Assembly (NCBI GenBank): GCA_035352635.1
Contig: DAOPYA010000005.1
Location: 17,351 to 81,350, forward strand
DNA length: 64,000 nucleotides
Direction of reading: 5' to 3'
From: Rifleibacterium sp035352635
Lineage (GTDB): Bacteria; Muiribacteriota; Ozemobacteria; Ozemobacterales; Ozemobacteraceae
The translations under genes and the position numbers were made by a program. The notes under the pieces were generated by a model, which did no database searches, had not been told where the DNA came from, and saw nothing but the letters and a program-made list of their open reading frames with translations. Below are positions 24,241-33,537 of the stretch, piece after piece; position 1 is the first letter of the stretch, and every line of letters begins with the position of its first letter.

Positions 24241-26163
24241 TTAATCGCACGAGAATGAGCTTTCAGGATTGCCTACCGAAGCGGCCAGGCGATCCCCGAA
24301 GTTGAGAACAGAATTCAAAAGACCAGCAGAACCAGTATTTTTCTGGGTTGGCACACTTGAATTTTCGGGTTTAGCCGGCAACTGCTCGGGCCGGGCAGCA
24401 ACAACAGCTGGTGCAGGTGCTGAACGAGCCTGAGGGGCCTGAGGGTTCGGAATTGCCTGAGAAGCCGGAACCTCAGGCGCAGGCTCTTCGTTGATCTCGT
24501 AATCAGGCACAGCTTCAGGGTCTTCGATCGGAGCAGCAGCAACCTCGACTTGTGCGCTTTCGGCTAAAGCTGGGGCTTCAACTATCTGAGCTGCTTCTTC
24601 GGGGGCAATTTCAGCCACCGGGGCCACTATTTCACGGTTGATGGCAATCATGCCGGTATCGACCGGATGGCCGGCAAGATATTCCTGGAGCCAGCGCCGC
24701 GCATCTACATCAACCGGTTTTTCTGGCCCCATGGCCAGGGGAGTCGCCTGGTTATAAACCCGTTCGAGCTGATTACGCAGCCTTTGTTGCGCGGCATAAA
24801 GGCGCTTTTTGGTTTCGCCGGCACCGGCACTCGCAAGCTCATCACCTCTGGCCCCCCAGCGATATTCGATAGCATGATAAGGATCAAACGAAAGGTCAAA
24901 CAGGCGGGCGGTTACATCGGCAAAAGTCAGAGTCACGGTTTTTCCGGCTGAGTTAACATAGTTTACGACCAATTGTGGGCTCATGGCATCGCAGGTATCG
25001 ATTAACCGCGCCGCAAGTGCTCTGGCTGCCGCCGGATCAACCTGCTCGGCTTCGAGAACCATTTGCCGCGTGCGATCGTAGAATTCTCTGAACGAAACTT
25101 TAAGTCGGGCGTCACGCGACGGCGTCGAAAATTCTTCCCACAGGCCGTCAGTGCCATATATGTTCCAGGGCAGTTCGCCGGGGTGCGGTTTAAGCGAGAT
25201 ACCCTTCTCGATGGCGAGATTGACTGCCATAGCGCGGTAACTGATATCTTCATGCAGATCGGCCATCATGAAGGCAAAGTCTCTGACCGGGTCAGTGCCG
25301 CGAGACTCATCGGTCAGCACCTGTCTGATATATTCATGATAGCCCATGCCCGAACGCCCTCTGAAACTGAAGCTCGTCTGAAACTGGTCATCGCCTGAAT
25401 AGTCAGAAATATTATGGTTACGGGTGCGCACCGTGTTACCTTCTGATGTGTAGCGCACCGGCCGCCAGCGTTTAAAACCGCCACCATTGGTTTTTGAACC
25501 CCGGGTAAATTTAGCGCCAAACCAGGGCTTTGAAATGGTGCGATCCGGGTGGGCATCGATCATTCTTACCCGCCCATCCGGGGTAACCTTCGCCACCACG
25601 GCCACGTGGCCATCGGGGTCATAATACACGGTTCCGGGAATAATCGACTTTTTGCTGACCTTGACCGGGTAGTGGTCGGACTCTTGAGAATCGGCGGCCA
25701 TGCGAAAATACCCTGAATTGATCAGGGTAACCTGGCTGAAAAGATTTTGCGGTGAAGAGAAATAATCCTGATCTTTAAAGCTGGTGGGTTTGTTGCCTTT
25801 GCTATAACGCTGATCGCCACCCTTTCCAGAGATAGATGCAACATAGCTGAATGGCAGGCGCAATTTGTAAGCAACATACGCCCTCAGGGCATAAGGAAGG
25901 TCAGCACAGTCAGGAGAAAGGTTAAATTTTTTGTCTTCATCGCCATAGAGTGGGTTAGCCCGGGGGTCTTTGATGAATTTGTTCAGATTTGAGTATTTTG
26001 AATCACAAACTGCTTCGACAAATTTGCCATAAACCAATTCATCATCTTCTGACCAGATGCTGCGGCTGAGTTTCCAGGCGGCCGCCTCGCTTCGCCCCGC
26101 GGTCGACTGCATCAGCAGCACCAGCAGAAAAAACAACAAAATGCTTTTTTTCCTGATTGTCAT
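24241..26163 (-). CDS. Secreted papain-like (CHAP/NlpC-like) protein of unknown function
   Basis: 640 residues from the ATG at 26163, preceded by GAGG; a GTG 5 codons upstream is possible. A signal peptide covers about 1-27. A Cys in SPDCADLPYALRAY near residue 84, a His in DGHVAVVAKV near 185 and an Asp in MIDAHPD near 200 come in the order and spacing of a papain-like Cys-His-Asp triad. After a helical region there is a Pro/Ala/Glu-rich tail of about 130 residues (low complexity), then a short terminal segment. The papain-like call is based on motif order only. If it is right, the protein may cut a peptide or amide in the envelope. It is divergent from an unknown secreted protein. Confidence 0.65.
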   Translation of the reverse strand: MTIRKKSILLFFLLVLLMQSTAGRSEAAAWKLSRSIWSEDDELVYGKFVEAVCDSKYSNLNKFIKDPRANPLYGDEDKKFNLSPDCADLPYALRAYVAYKLRLPFSYVASISGKGGDQRYSKGNKPTSFKDQDYFSSPQNLFSQVTLINSGYFRMAADSQESDHYPVKVSKKSIIPGTVYYDPDGHVAVVAKVTPDGRVRMIDAHPDRTISKPWFGAKFTRGSKTNGGGFKRWRPVRYTSEGNTVRTRNHNISDYSGDDQFQTSFSFRGRSGMGYHEYIRQVLTDESRGTDPVRDFAFMMADLHEDISYRAMAVNLAIEKGISLKPHPGELPWNIYGTDGLWEEFSTPSRDARLKVSFREFYDRTRQMVLEAEQVDPAAARALAARLIDTCDAMSPQLVVNYVNSAGKTVTLTFADVTARLFDLSFDPYHAIEYRWGARGDELASAGAGETKKRLYAAQQRLRNQLERVYNQATPLAMGPEKPVDVDARRWLQEYLAGHPVDTGMIAINREIVAPVAEIAPEEAAQIVEAPALAESAQVEVAAAPIEDPEAVPDYEINEEPAPEVPASQAIPNPQAPQARSAPAPAVVAARPEQLPAKPENSSVPTQKNTGSAGLLNSVLNFGDRLAASVGNPESSFSCD

Positions 26164-26260
26164 TGTTGTTAACCTCACACTTGCAGATTCGGCAGATATT
26201 CAAAGTTTTTTTACTATCTGGCAGGTGAAATTTTTCGGGTCTTTTTCCGATAAACTATGT

Positions 26261-27268
26261 ATGAAAAAATACCGAACCCCAACGGCGCTGGCGCTTTTTG
26301 CACTTATTCTGCTCATGCTGCTGCCTGGCTACAAAAAACAGGGCGACGCAGCATACTTTCCTGCACCGGTCGCCAGACCGATTGTCGCATTTTATGCGAA
26401 CTTCGCGGCTTCCGGGCTATACGATCAGGGCAACGCAGCGAGGGCTGCTATGGCAGAGATTCTTGGCGGCGTCGAAGAAATCTGCGCGGCACGCGGAAAT
26501 AAAGCCGACTTGAGCAATACCCGCGCCGCCGCCGAAAGCATGCTTAATGACAAAGTTCTCAGCGGTGCGATCAAGGCCCACGAAATGTTCTTCTACTTGC
26601 GTGACTCCGAAACTTTTGCACTGTTGCTGACCGGTGAATTTTCTGCTGACCGGATCGCTGAATTTATCGGCAAGCAGCGGGCTAATTTATCTTCAACAAG
26701 CCTTCACTCAAACATAAAGTCGCCGACCGGTGGGTCAGAACGTCTGCATCTGGCATTGCAAAACGATCTTCTTGTTATCTGCCCAGAAAATATTGCCGGC
26801 AACATCATCGACAATCTGAACAATCAGACCAGCCTGCTCGACGAGGGGTTCATTGCCTTCAACAAAATGGTCAGCGCACGACCTGCCCTCGCAGCTGAAG
26901 TCAATTTTGCTGCCCTCGAAAAGTTATTCGGTGCTGCTTTGCTCCCAGACTGGTTAAGTCAAATGAAGCATCTGCGGCTGATCGCAGCCAGTCGAATCAG
27001 CAAACTGCAGCTGTTTGTGCCAGATAACGCAGGTCGCGCCAGTTTATTAAAGGCCCTCGAACCAAATTTGCCGCTCCTTAATCGCATCGCCGGCATCGTT
27101 AAGGGCACCGGAATGGCAGCAAACGGCAAAGGCAGCAGTATTTTCATTGAAGCACCGCCGGGTCTTGATCTCGAAAAGTCGCTGAGCCGCAAGACCATGG
27201 CATTTTTTCTGCATTTTTTCGCCGGCAACACTCTTCATAAACCGATTCTCACTGCTGCCAGCCAATGA
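26261..27268 (+). CDS. Exported protein of unknown function
   Basis: 335 residues from the ATG at 26261 (MKKYRTPTALALF), chosen because a signal peptide or membrane anchor begins there. A longer frame starts upstream within the divergent gene and is unlikely. Residues about 8-22 are hydrophobic. The mature part has a mixed alpha/beta pattern with repeats of the LLLTGEFSADRIAEFI and DLLVICPENIAGNII kind. This is loosely like periplasmic proteins that carry two similar halves (DUF3352-like), but I do not claim that family. It overlaps the Nudix gene by 4 bases (ATGA), so the two are translated together. Confidence 0.65.
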   Translation: MKKYRTPTALALFALILLMLLPGYKKQGDAAYFPAPVARPIVAFYANFAASGLYDQGNAARAAMAEILGGVEEICAARGNKADLSNTRAAAESMLNDKVLSGAIKAHEMFFYLRDSETFALLLTGEFSADRIAEFIGKQRANLSSTSLHSNIKSPTGGSERLHLALQNDLLVICPENIAGNIIDNLNNQTSLLDEGFIAFNKMVSARPALAAEVNFAALEKLFGAALLPDWLSQMKHLRLIAASRISKLQLFVPDNAGRASLLKALEPNLPLLNRIAGIVKGTGMAANGKGSSIFIEAPPGLDLEKSLSRKTMAFFLHFFAGNTLHKPILTAASQ

Positions 27269-27774
27269 CAGACAGCAGCAACGCAAAACCGACTGCCTTT
27301 GCCTTGCCCGCCAGACCGCTGCGAAATTCGGCCAAAGCACTGATTATTGTCGATGGGCAGGTGCTCTGCACACGCAATCGCGACCTGCTTGGCGACTTTT
27401 TTCTCTTGCCAGGTGGCGGGCAGAATCATGGCGAAACACTGCGGCAGGCTGTAATCAGAGAGTGCCTCGAAGAGATTGGCGCCATGGTTGAACCTGGCAA
27501 TCTGTATTTTGTGCGCGAATACATTTCAGCCAACCATGAACTGGCAGAATTCGACGCCAGCATTCATCAGATTGAGTTTATATTTCTCTGCAGTCTCAAA
27601 GAAAGTGTAAACAGCAGAGTTTCGACGGCTGAAGATGCCATGCAAACGGGCGTTGAATGGCTTCGGGTTAACGAATTACAGAACTACCGGTTTTATCCGG
27701 GTTCGCTTGTCAGTCATATCCAGAACTTTCCGCCGCTGGATTTTTCAGGCGTCTACCTTGGCGATACGCTGTAG
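27265..27774 (+). CDS. Nudix hydrolase
   Basis: 169 residues. The Nudix box is complete, from GGGQNHGETLRQAVIRECLE to EIGA (residues about 50-74), with the two catalytic Glu pairs of the REUXEEXGU pattern. The fold hydrolyses a nucleoside diphosphate linked to another moiety; the substrate cannot be read from the box. The start ATG overlaps the stop of the preceding exported-protein gene (ATGA). The 3' end faces the end of the MacB permease gene. Confidence 0.9.
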   Translation: MTDSSNAKPTAFALPARPLRNSAKALIIVDGQVLCTRNRDLLGDFFLLPGGGQNHGETLRQAVIRECLEEIGAMVEPGNLYFVREYISANHELAEFDASIHQIEFIFLCSLKESVNSRVSTAEDAMQTGVEWLRVNELQNYRFYPGSLVSHIQNFPPLDFSGVYLGDTL

Positions 27775-27778
27775 GTGT

Positions 27779-28999
27779 CTATTCGTAGCGGAAAGCTTCG
27801 ATCGGGTCGAGCTGTGATGCTTTCCAGGCCGGGTATAGACCGAAGAAAATCCCGACACAGCCCGAAAAAATAATGGAAACGACAATCGACAGGTTCGAAA
27901 CCACAGGCGCGAATTCGACAAAGTGACCGATGATGCGTGCCAGGCCATAGCCACCGACAATGCCGAATGCGCCGCCGACACAGCTCAAGACAACCGATTC
28001 AACAAGAAACTGGTAGAGAATATCGTTGGTTTTTGCGCCAATTGCCATTCTTATGCCAATCTCACGGGTGCGTTCGGTCACCGAAACAAGCATGATGTTC
28101 ATGATGCCGATACCGCCTACCACAAGCGAAACCGAAGCAATGGCACCCAGCAGCAGGCCGATAATCGCCAGGGTAGCCCCTGCCATTTCCGCGATGTCAT
28201 CCTGGGTTCTGATGTCGAAATCATTATCCTGACCTTCCCTGATTCTATGGCGGCGTTTCAGCAACTGGGTGATCTCTTCTTTTGCTGCTTCAACTGAATC
28301 CTGGGTGGTGGCAGAAAGATGAATCATCTGCACGTGCGTTACGCCGAGAATACGGCGCTGCACGACCGCGAAGGGCATAAGAATAAGGTCATCCTGGTCT
28401 CCGCCGCCCATACCGGTTTCGCCACGATCTTTCAAGACGCCGACTACCATCAGGGGCATTTTCTTGAATCTGATGACCTGGCCAATTGGATTAAGGTTAC
28501 CAAAAAGATTTTCGACTACGGTTTTGCCGATAACGCAAACCTTGTTGCCGCTGGTGATATCAGTATGGGTGAAATACCTGCCCTGCACGATCTCACGCGA
28601 GGCAATATCGAGATAGTGCTCATTAACGCCCATTACGCTGGTTGACCAGTTGTTATTGCCGAAAATCGCCTGACCTGAACTTCTCACCATGGGCGTGACC
28701 ATACCGACCGAGGGGCAGCTGCGGGCAATGGCATCGGCATCTTCGGCGGTAAGATTGGTCCCCTGGCCGGGGGGGCCATGAAAGCCGCGCCGTTTAGCGC
28801 CACCTGACATAACCATGATCAAATTGGTGCCCATTTTTGAGATATTATCCTGAACTGAAAAGTAGGCGCCCTGCCCGACCGCTACCATGGCCACCACCGA
28901 GGTTACACCGATGATAATGCCAAGAGCAGTCAGAAAAGACCGCAATTTATTGCGGCCAAGACTGATGAAAGCCAGTTTGATGATGCCCCAGAAACTCAT
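27779..28999 (-). CDS. MacB-type permease, FtsX/MacB family
   Basis: 406 residues with one N-terminal membrane span (about 20-40), a large periplasmic MacB-PCD domain (about 45-240) and three C-terminal spans (about 275-395), the second with the ERTREIGIRMAIGA motif of FtsX-like permeases. It pairs with the ATPase encoded just upstream (start codons overlap as ATGA). With the membrane fusion protein and TolC channel of the same operon it forms a MacAB-TolC-type tripartite exporter. Substrates of such systems include macrolides, toxins, siderophores and lipoproteins; the one here is unknown. ATPase and permease are separate genes, as in YknYZ-type systems. Confidence 0.92.
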   Translation of the reverse strand: MSFWGIIKLAFISLGRNKLRSFLTALGIIIGVTSVVAMVAVGQGAYFSVQDNISKMGTNLIMVMSGGAKRRGFHGPPGQGTNLTAEDADAIARSCPSVGMVTPMVRSSGQAIFGNNNWSTSVMGVNEHYLDIASREIVQGRYFTHTDITSGNKVCVIGKTVVENLFGNLNPIGQVIRFKKMPLMVVGVLKDRGETGMGGGDQDDLILMPFAVVQRRILGVTHVQMIHLSATTQDSVEAAKEEITQLLKRRHRIREGQDNDFDIRTQDDIAEMAGATLAIIGLLLGAIASVSLVVGGIGIMNIMLVSVTERTREIGIRMAIGAKTNDILYQFLVESVVLSCVGGAFGIVGGYGLARIIGHFVEFAPVVSNLSIVVSIIFSGCVGIFFGLYPAWKASQLDPIEAFRYE

Positions 29000-29766
29000 G
29001 CCTGACCCTCCTCTTCTTCGGAAGTCACGGCTTTGCGATGTTTTTTAATCTCTTCGCTGGCTTTCAGGGGGTTCTTCACCTGCTCATCAGCCACAATCTG
29101 ACCGTCTGAAAGTCTTATTATCCTCGTTGTATACATGGCGACATCAGGTTCATGTGTTATCAACACAATTGAAATGCCCTGAGAGTTGAGTTCCTGAAAA
29201 ATGCCCATAATTTCAACGCTCGAGTAAGAATCAAGATTGCCGGTAGGTTCGTCGGCAAGAATTACCGAGGGCTTGTTGACCAGTGCCCGGGCAATGGCAA
29301 CACGCTGTTGCTGCCCGCCCGACAGTTGATTCGGATGATGATGTTCGCGGCCTTTAAGACCGACCGAAGCCAGTGCTTCCATTGCTCTCGCATTACGCTC
29401 AGGCTGAGAGATGCCTGCATAGATCATTGGCAATTCGACGTTCTCAAGGGCACTGGTGCGTGAGAGCAGGTTAAAACCCTGAAAAACGAAGCCGATGCGC
29501 TGATTACGCACCCGAGCCAGTTCATCTTTGCTGAATTTTGATACATCTTCGCCTTCGATAAGATACTGACCCGAAGTAGGGCGGTCAAGACAGCCCATAA
29601 TATGCATCATTGTTGATTTGCCAGAGCCTGAGGCACCCATGATCGATGTGAATTCGCCCTGGTAAAAACTCAGGTTGACGCCGCGCAAAGCCCTCACCGA
29701 AACACCATCCATGAAATAGGTTTTCGCCAGATCAATAACCTGCAGAAGAGGTTTTTTGCCGTTCAT
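28996..29766 (-). CDS. MacB/LolD-type ABC transporter ATPase
   Basis: 256 residues. Walker A is GASGSGKST near residue 42, the signature motif is LSGGQQQR near 143, and Walker B is VILADEPTGNLD near 165. The IYAGISQPERNARAMEAL stretch is typical of the LolD/MacB branch. The C-terminus adds a charged tail. It supplies ATP hydrolysis for the neighbouring permease. The gap to the upstream membrane fusion gene is 1 base, and the downstream permease starts within its stop codon. Confidence 0.95.
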   Translation of the reverse strand: MNGKKPLLQVIDLAKTYFMDGVSVRALRGVNLSFYQGEFTSIMGASGSGKSTMMHIMGCLDRPTSGQYLIEGEDVSKFSKDELARVRNQRIGFVFQGFNLLSRTSALENVELPMIYAGISQPERNARAMEALASVGLKGREHHHPNQLSGGQQQRVAIARALVNKPSVILADEPTGNLDSYSSVEIMGIFQELNSQGISIVLITHEPDVAMYTTRIIRLSDGQIVADEQVKNPLKASEEIKKHRKAVTSEEEEGQA

Positions 29767-29767
29767 T

Positions 29768-31162
29768 TTACAGTCTCACTCTGACGCTGCTGCTCCGCTG
29801 CTGGTTTCCAGACGAAGAACTGCCATTAGCGGCCTCGCCACGAATGCCGGTGATGACCCGGTCGCCTTCTTTGAGTTCACCATTGGTAAGTTCGTAGAAT
29901 TCCTGGTTCGAAAAGCCGATTTTAACAATCTTCTTTTCGGGTTTGCCCGAGTCTTTGGCGAGCCAGACCGGAATGGTATCAGTAGCGGTTTCGCCCGCCG
30001 CCGACTTGCCTTGCGCACGTTCAGCGCCTTTCAGCAGATCATCAGGAGCCTTGAAATACAGAGCCTTGCCAGGCAGGCGCAACACATTTTCGCGTTGGCC
30101 AACGAGAATTTCGGCATTGGCGGTCATGCCTGGCTTCAAGAGCAGGTCATTGTTTTCTACCGATACCATGACTGAATAGGTGATGACATTCGAGGTTTCG
30201 TTGGGCGAAAGGCGAACCTGATCGACCACTCCGGTGAAAGTTCGGTCTTTGTAAGCATCAACGGTAAAGTTAACTTTCTGGCCGGCGGCGACCACACCGA
30301 TATCGGTTTCGTCAACCGCGGTGTCGATCTGCATTTTCTTGAGATCCTGGGCGATAACGAACAGTTTTGGCGCCTGCAAACTGGCGGCTACCGTCTGCCC
30401 CTCATCGACTTCACGCGAAATAACCACCCCATCAATTGGCGAAAAAATTCTGGTACGATCTAGATTGATCTGCGCAACGCTCAGCTGGGCTTCCATCTGG
30501 CGAATTCTCGCCTGAGCGCCTTTTCTGTCGGCCTCAAGAGCCTCAGACTGGGCATCAATAGCTTGTTCTCGTATTTTAGTAGATTCACCCTGGGCTTTGA
30601 TAGAATCAAGGCCAGCCTTCTGCGAATCGAGTGTGGTCTGGGCCGAATCGCGCTCAGAGGCCGAAATGAGTTTTCTGGCAAAGAGTTCTTCGATACGGCG
30701 GTAATTGCGTTGGGCTTCGACGACTGCAACCTCGGCCTTGCGAATGTTAGCCATGGCCGACTGATAATCGGCACGGGCAGTCAGGCGGGAGGCAATAAGA
30801 TTTTTCATCTGCGCCTGAATAGCGAGTTCAGAGGCAATGGCGCTTTCAAGATTTGCCTTTGCCTGCTGCAGTTGCGCTTCAAATGACTGAGCCTCAAGTT
30901 CGGCAATCAGTTGCCCGGCTTTGACCGTATCGTTAAAATCAGCGTAGAGTTTGAGAATATTGCCGCTGACCTGCGAACCGACTTCAACGGTGGTCAGGGC
31001 TGCAAGTGAACCAGAAGATGAGATGGTGCTGCTGATGTTACCGCGTGAGATTTCTTCGCTGGTAAACGAGCGTGCTTTGGTTGATTTTCCCCAGAAATAC
31101 CAGGCAGCAGCACCGCCGACCAGCATTATCAGCAACACTGCTGCAACAATAAGTTTTTTCAT
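29768..31162 (-). CDS. Membrane fusion protein, MacA/HlyD family
   Basis: 464 residues. An N-terminal anchor (LIVAAVLLIMLVGGAAAWYF) is followed by a lipoyl/barrel-sandwich half (VEVGSQVSGNILKLY), a long alpha-helical hairpin (about 95-215), the second lipoyl half (IFSPIDGVVISREVDEGQTV) and a beta-barrel plus membrane-proximal region. It links the inner-membrane ABC transporter to the TolC channel. The start overlaps the TolC stop (ATGA). The C-terminus is Ser-rich and basic. Confidence 0.93.
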   Translation of the reverse strand: MKKLIVAAVLLIMLVGGAAAWYFWGKSTKARSFTSEEISRGNISSTISSSGSLAALTTVEVGSQVSGNILKLYADFNDTVKAGQLIAELEAQSFEAQLQQAKANLESAIASELAIQAQMKNLIASRLTARADYQSAMANIRKAEVAVVEAQRNYRRIEELFARKLISASERDSAQTTLDSQKAGLDSIKAQGESTKIREQAIDAQSEALEADRKGAQARIRQMEAQLSVAQINLDRTRIFSPIDGVVISREVDEGQTVAASLQAPKLFVIAQDLKKMQIDTAVDETDIGVVAAGQKVNFTVDAYKDRTFTGVVDQVRLSPNETSNVITYSVMVSVENNDLLLKPGMTANAEILVGQRENVLRLPGKALYFKAPDDLLKGAERAQGKSAAGETATDTIPVWLAKDSGKPEKKIVKIGFSNQEFYELTNGELKEGDRVITGIRGEAANGSSSSGNQQRSSSVRVRL

Positions 31163-32499
31163 GGTGTTTTTTCTCCGGATTCTTCGGGAACTATTGCCTG
31201 AATGCGGTATTCGGCTGGCAGGCGGCCAAGCACCCGGTCAACTTCTGCCTGAGCGATCAGGCTGTCATAGAATGCCACGACGCGGTTTCCCCGGGCTTTT
31301 GCGTATTCAACCCGGGCATCGGTAATTTCGAGCGGCGAACCGAGACCGGCATCATATCTACCTTCGGCCAGGTTCATGCTCTCGCTGGCCTGCTGCACAA
31401 GAATCGTAGTCGCCTGTAATCTCTCAAGAGCATCGGTTAGGCCAGTGAGCGAGTTCTCTAATTCTGCAGTTACAGAGAGTTTAACGTTTTCAAGCCCGGC
31501 AGCGCTGCTTTCAAAGCTGCTTTTCGCTGAATCGATCTGGGCACGGGTCACGGCGCCATCGAGCACCGGCCACGAAAGACTGACTCCCATGCCCCACTGC
31601 CGGTCAAGCGGCGCAGCAGTGCCCGACCACTGGTAATCGGCAGAAGCAGAAAGACTTGGGCTGCGGCTTAACCTGGCTTCTTTAACGCGGTAATCGGCTG
31701 CGGCGACCTGGTGCATGGCAACCTTAACGTCAGGGCGACTCATGGCGTCGGCCAGCAATTTTTCATGATCGCCATCTACATTGGCAGGGGCGGTTTCTTC
31801 AGAGTAAGGTGCCACCTCGATCACGGTCTCGAGGCCGATGGCCCGGGCAAGATTTGCCAGCGCCACCTTAAAATTGCTGCGGGCGCTGATCAGTTCAACT
31901 CTGGCATTAGCAACATCTACCTGGGCGCGGGTAATATCAAATGGCGCCCGCGTTCCAACCTCAACATAGCTTTCAACTTTTGCGAGATGACGCTCGTAGC
32001 CTTCGAGAGTTTCCTGGCGCACCTGCAACAAGGCCATGGCCTGTTGAGCACGAAAATACGCCGACTTGATGCCTGCTGCCAGATCAGTTCGGGTCGCATC
32101 AAGACTGGCACCAGCGGCCGACAAAGAAGCGCGGGCCGCCTTTTTTTGCAAAGCGGTCTGCCCAGAATCATACAGAAGCTTAGAAGCCGAAACAGACTCA
32201 GAAGTGCTGTCGGTAGTTGGGTCGGCAAGGTTACGACCTTTGGCGGCATCAATTTTGGAATGGTTCCAGCCGGCCCGCAGGTTAACCCGGGCATCGTAAG
32301 CAGCGCCAGTCTGCAAGAGACGCGCTTTTTCAGCAGCAATACCGCTTTCGGCGATTTTGAGTCGCGGATGGCGGTCAAGACCATGACGCAGACAATCTTC
32401 AAGAGTCCAGGGAGCACTGGCGACCGGCTGTTGCTGGGCAACCGCCACCGACGACGTTGCCAGCAGCCCTGCCAGCAAAAGTTTGAAAAAATGTTTCAT
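31159..32499 (-). CDS. TolC-type outer-membrane efflux channel
   Basis: 446 residues. A signal peptide covers about 1-21 (ends AVA). Two OEP repeats follow, each with a long coiled-coil helix pair; the second ends with the usual YDAGLGSPLEITDARVEYAKA pattern. GAGGT precedes the ATG. It is the first gene of the four-gene tripartite export operon (TolC, MacA-like, ATPase, permease). It is unrelated in gene order to the other TolC domain at 8119, which is fused to a binding protein. Confidence 0.93.
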   Translation of the reverse strand: MKHFFKLLLAGLLATSSVAVAQQQPVASAPWTLEDCLRHGLDRHPRLKIAESGIAAEKARLLQTGAAYDARVNLRAGWNHSKIDAAKGRNLADPTTDSTSESVSASKLLYDSGQTALQKKAARASLSAAGASLDATRTDLAAGIKSAYFRAQQAMALLQVRQETLEGYERHLAKVESYVEVGTRAPFDITRAQVDVANARVELISARSNFKVALANLARAIGLETVIEVAPYSEETAPANVDGDHEKLLADAMSRPDVKVAMHQVAAADYRVKEARLSRSPSLSASADYQWSGTAAPLDRQWGMGVSLSWPVLDGAVTRAQIDSAKSSFESSAAGLENVKLSVTAELENSLTGLTDALERLQATTILVQQASESMNLAEGRYDAGLGSPLEITDARVEYAKARGNRVVAFYDSLIAQAEVDRVLGRLPAEYRIQAIVPEESGEKTP

Positions 32500-32584
32500 C
32501 TGCCACCTCAGAGAGGAGTATCTTCTTTAAAAGGTTTCAATGCAACCAGATCAATGCAAAGAAGTGTTAACCCTGAAACAGAAA

Positions 32585-32607
32585 GGGGCAGCCCGTCAGG
32601 CTGCCCC
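32585..32607 (-). terminator. Predicted terminator after the beta-barrel gene
   Basis: A 9-bp GC-rich stem (GGGGCAGCC with GGCTGCCCC) with a 5-base loop is followed on the minus strand by TTTCTGTTT. It lies between the beta-barrel gene and the TolC operon, so that operon probably has its own promoter in the next 90 bases. Confidence 0.65.
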
Positions 32608-32629
32608 ATTAATTTTAGCCAGGGTCGGT

Positions 32630-33463
32630 TCAGAAGCGCACAAAGAGGCCCAAGGTGGGGCCGGAATACTTGATTTCGGCTTTGTCACCCTGGCCTTTGA
32701 GGTCGTATTTTACGCCGCGATAGCCAAGATCGGCATACCATTCGCTGCTTGTCGATTTGGGGTTAAGGCGCAGGGCAGCGTTCAGATTGTAATCATTATG
32801 CAACGCATCGTAACCAGCGGCGTTAACCTTGATAATCTTGAAACTGCCTTTGACCCAGAGATTGTCTGAAATTTGGGTTCCGGCGTTCAGACCAAGGTAA
32901 GGCAGCGGGTAAGATTCGCTCCAACCGGCTTCGAGTCTGGCATTCAGAGCATCGGCACCGCTGACGCTGATCTCAGAATTGCTGAACTTGACGCCAAACA
33001 TGCCGTCGAGATAAAAGGCATCCTGACCGGGCTTCTCGGTTTCTTTGGAGCGGGTCAGATTGTAGGCCCAGGCGAGATCAAGCCAACTGTTTTCGAGGCT
33101 CATGTGCGCATTGGTCTTGAATTTTTTGTTATCGAAAGTGACAGCCCTGGTCAGGTTGCCACTATGTTCATGCTTCATGTAAGAGAGTTCAAGGGCCGAA
33201 TTCTCATTCAGCACATGCGTTATGCGAAGGCCCATGCGGTTTTCTGAATTAAACGACACGTCATTGTCGAGATCTATGTCGGTGCCGGTATCTTCAATTC
33301 TGACAACGCCGTCGAGATCTGATTTCCAGCCAAAGACCTCGATACTGGTGACTTTGTTAAAGCTCACCCGGCCTGATTTTTCGGGCTGGTAGGAGCGGTC
33401 CCAGGCTGAGGCTGACATTGGCATCAGCAGAGCACCAATCAAAAGAGCGGCCAGTTTTTTCAT
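32630..33463 (-). CDS. Outer-membrane beta-barrel protein
   Basis: 277 residues. A signal peptide covers about 1-20 (ends SASA). The mature part has alternating polar and hydrophobic strands (SIEVFGWKSDL, NSALELSYMKHEHSG and others) and ends in GLFVRF, with the C-terminal Phe of barrel proteins. Size and pattern fit an 8- to 12-stranded small barrel; the exact family (for example OmpW-like) cannot be settled by eye. Upstream there is only a short gap to the HD-GYP gene on the same strand. Downstream is a terminator. Confidence 0.78.
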   Translation of the reverse strand: MKKLAALLIGALLMPMSASAWDRSYQPEKSGRVSFNKVTSIEVFGWKSDLDGVVRIEDTGTDIDLDNDVSFNSENRMGLRITHVLNENSALELSYMKHEHSGNLTRAVTFDNKKFKTNAHMSLENSWLDLAWAYNLTRSKETEKPGQDAFYLDGMFGVKFSNSEISVSGADALNARLEAGWSESYPLPYLGLNAGTQISDNLWVKGSFKIIKVNAAGYDALHNDYNLNAALRLNPKSTSSEWYADLGYRGVKYDLKGQGDKAEIKYSGPTLGLFVRF

Positions 33464-33537
33464 AAATCCCTCCCGATAAAATATATGGGAAAAGACTATG
33501 CAAAACCGGCTGTTCTGTCAAACAGTAATTACCAGAA

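Noticed and set aside
31711..32673. A 320-codon open frame on the + strand opposite the TolC gene
   Set aside because: It is antisense to a firmly identified gene, has no ribosome site or recognisable motif, and long antisense frames are common at this base composition.
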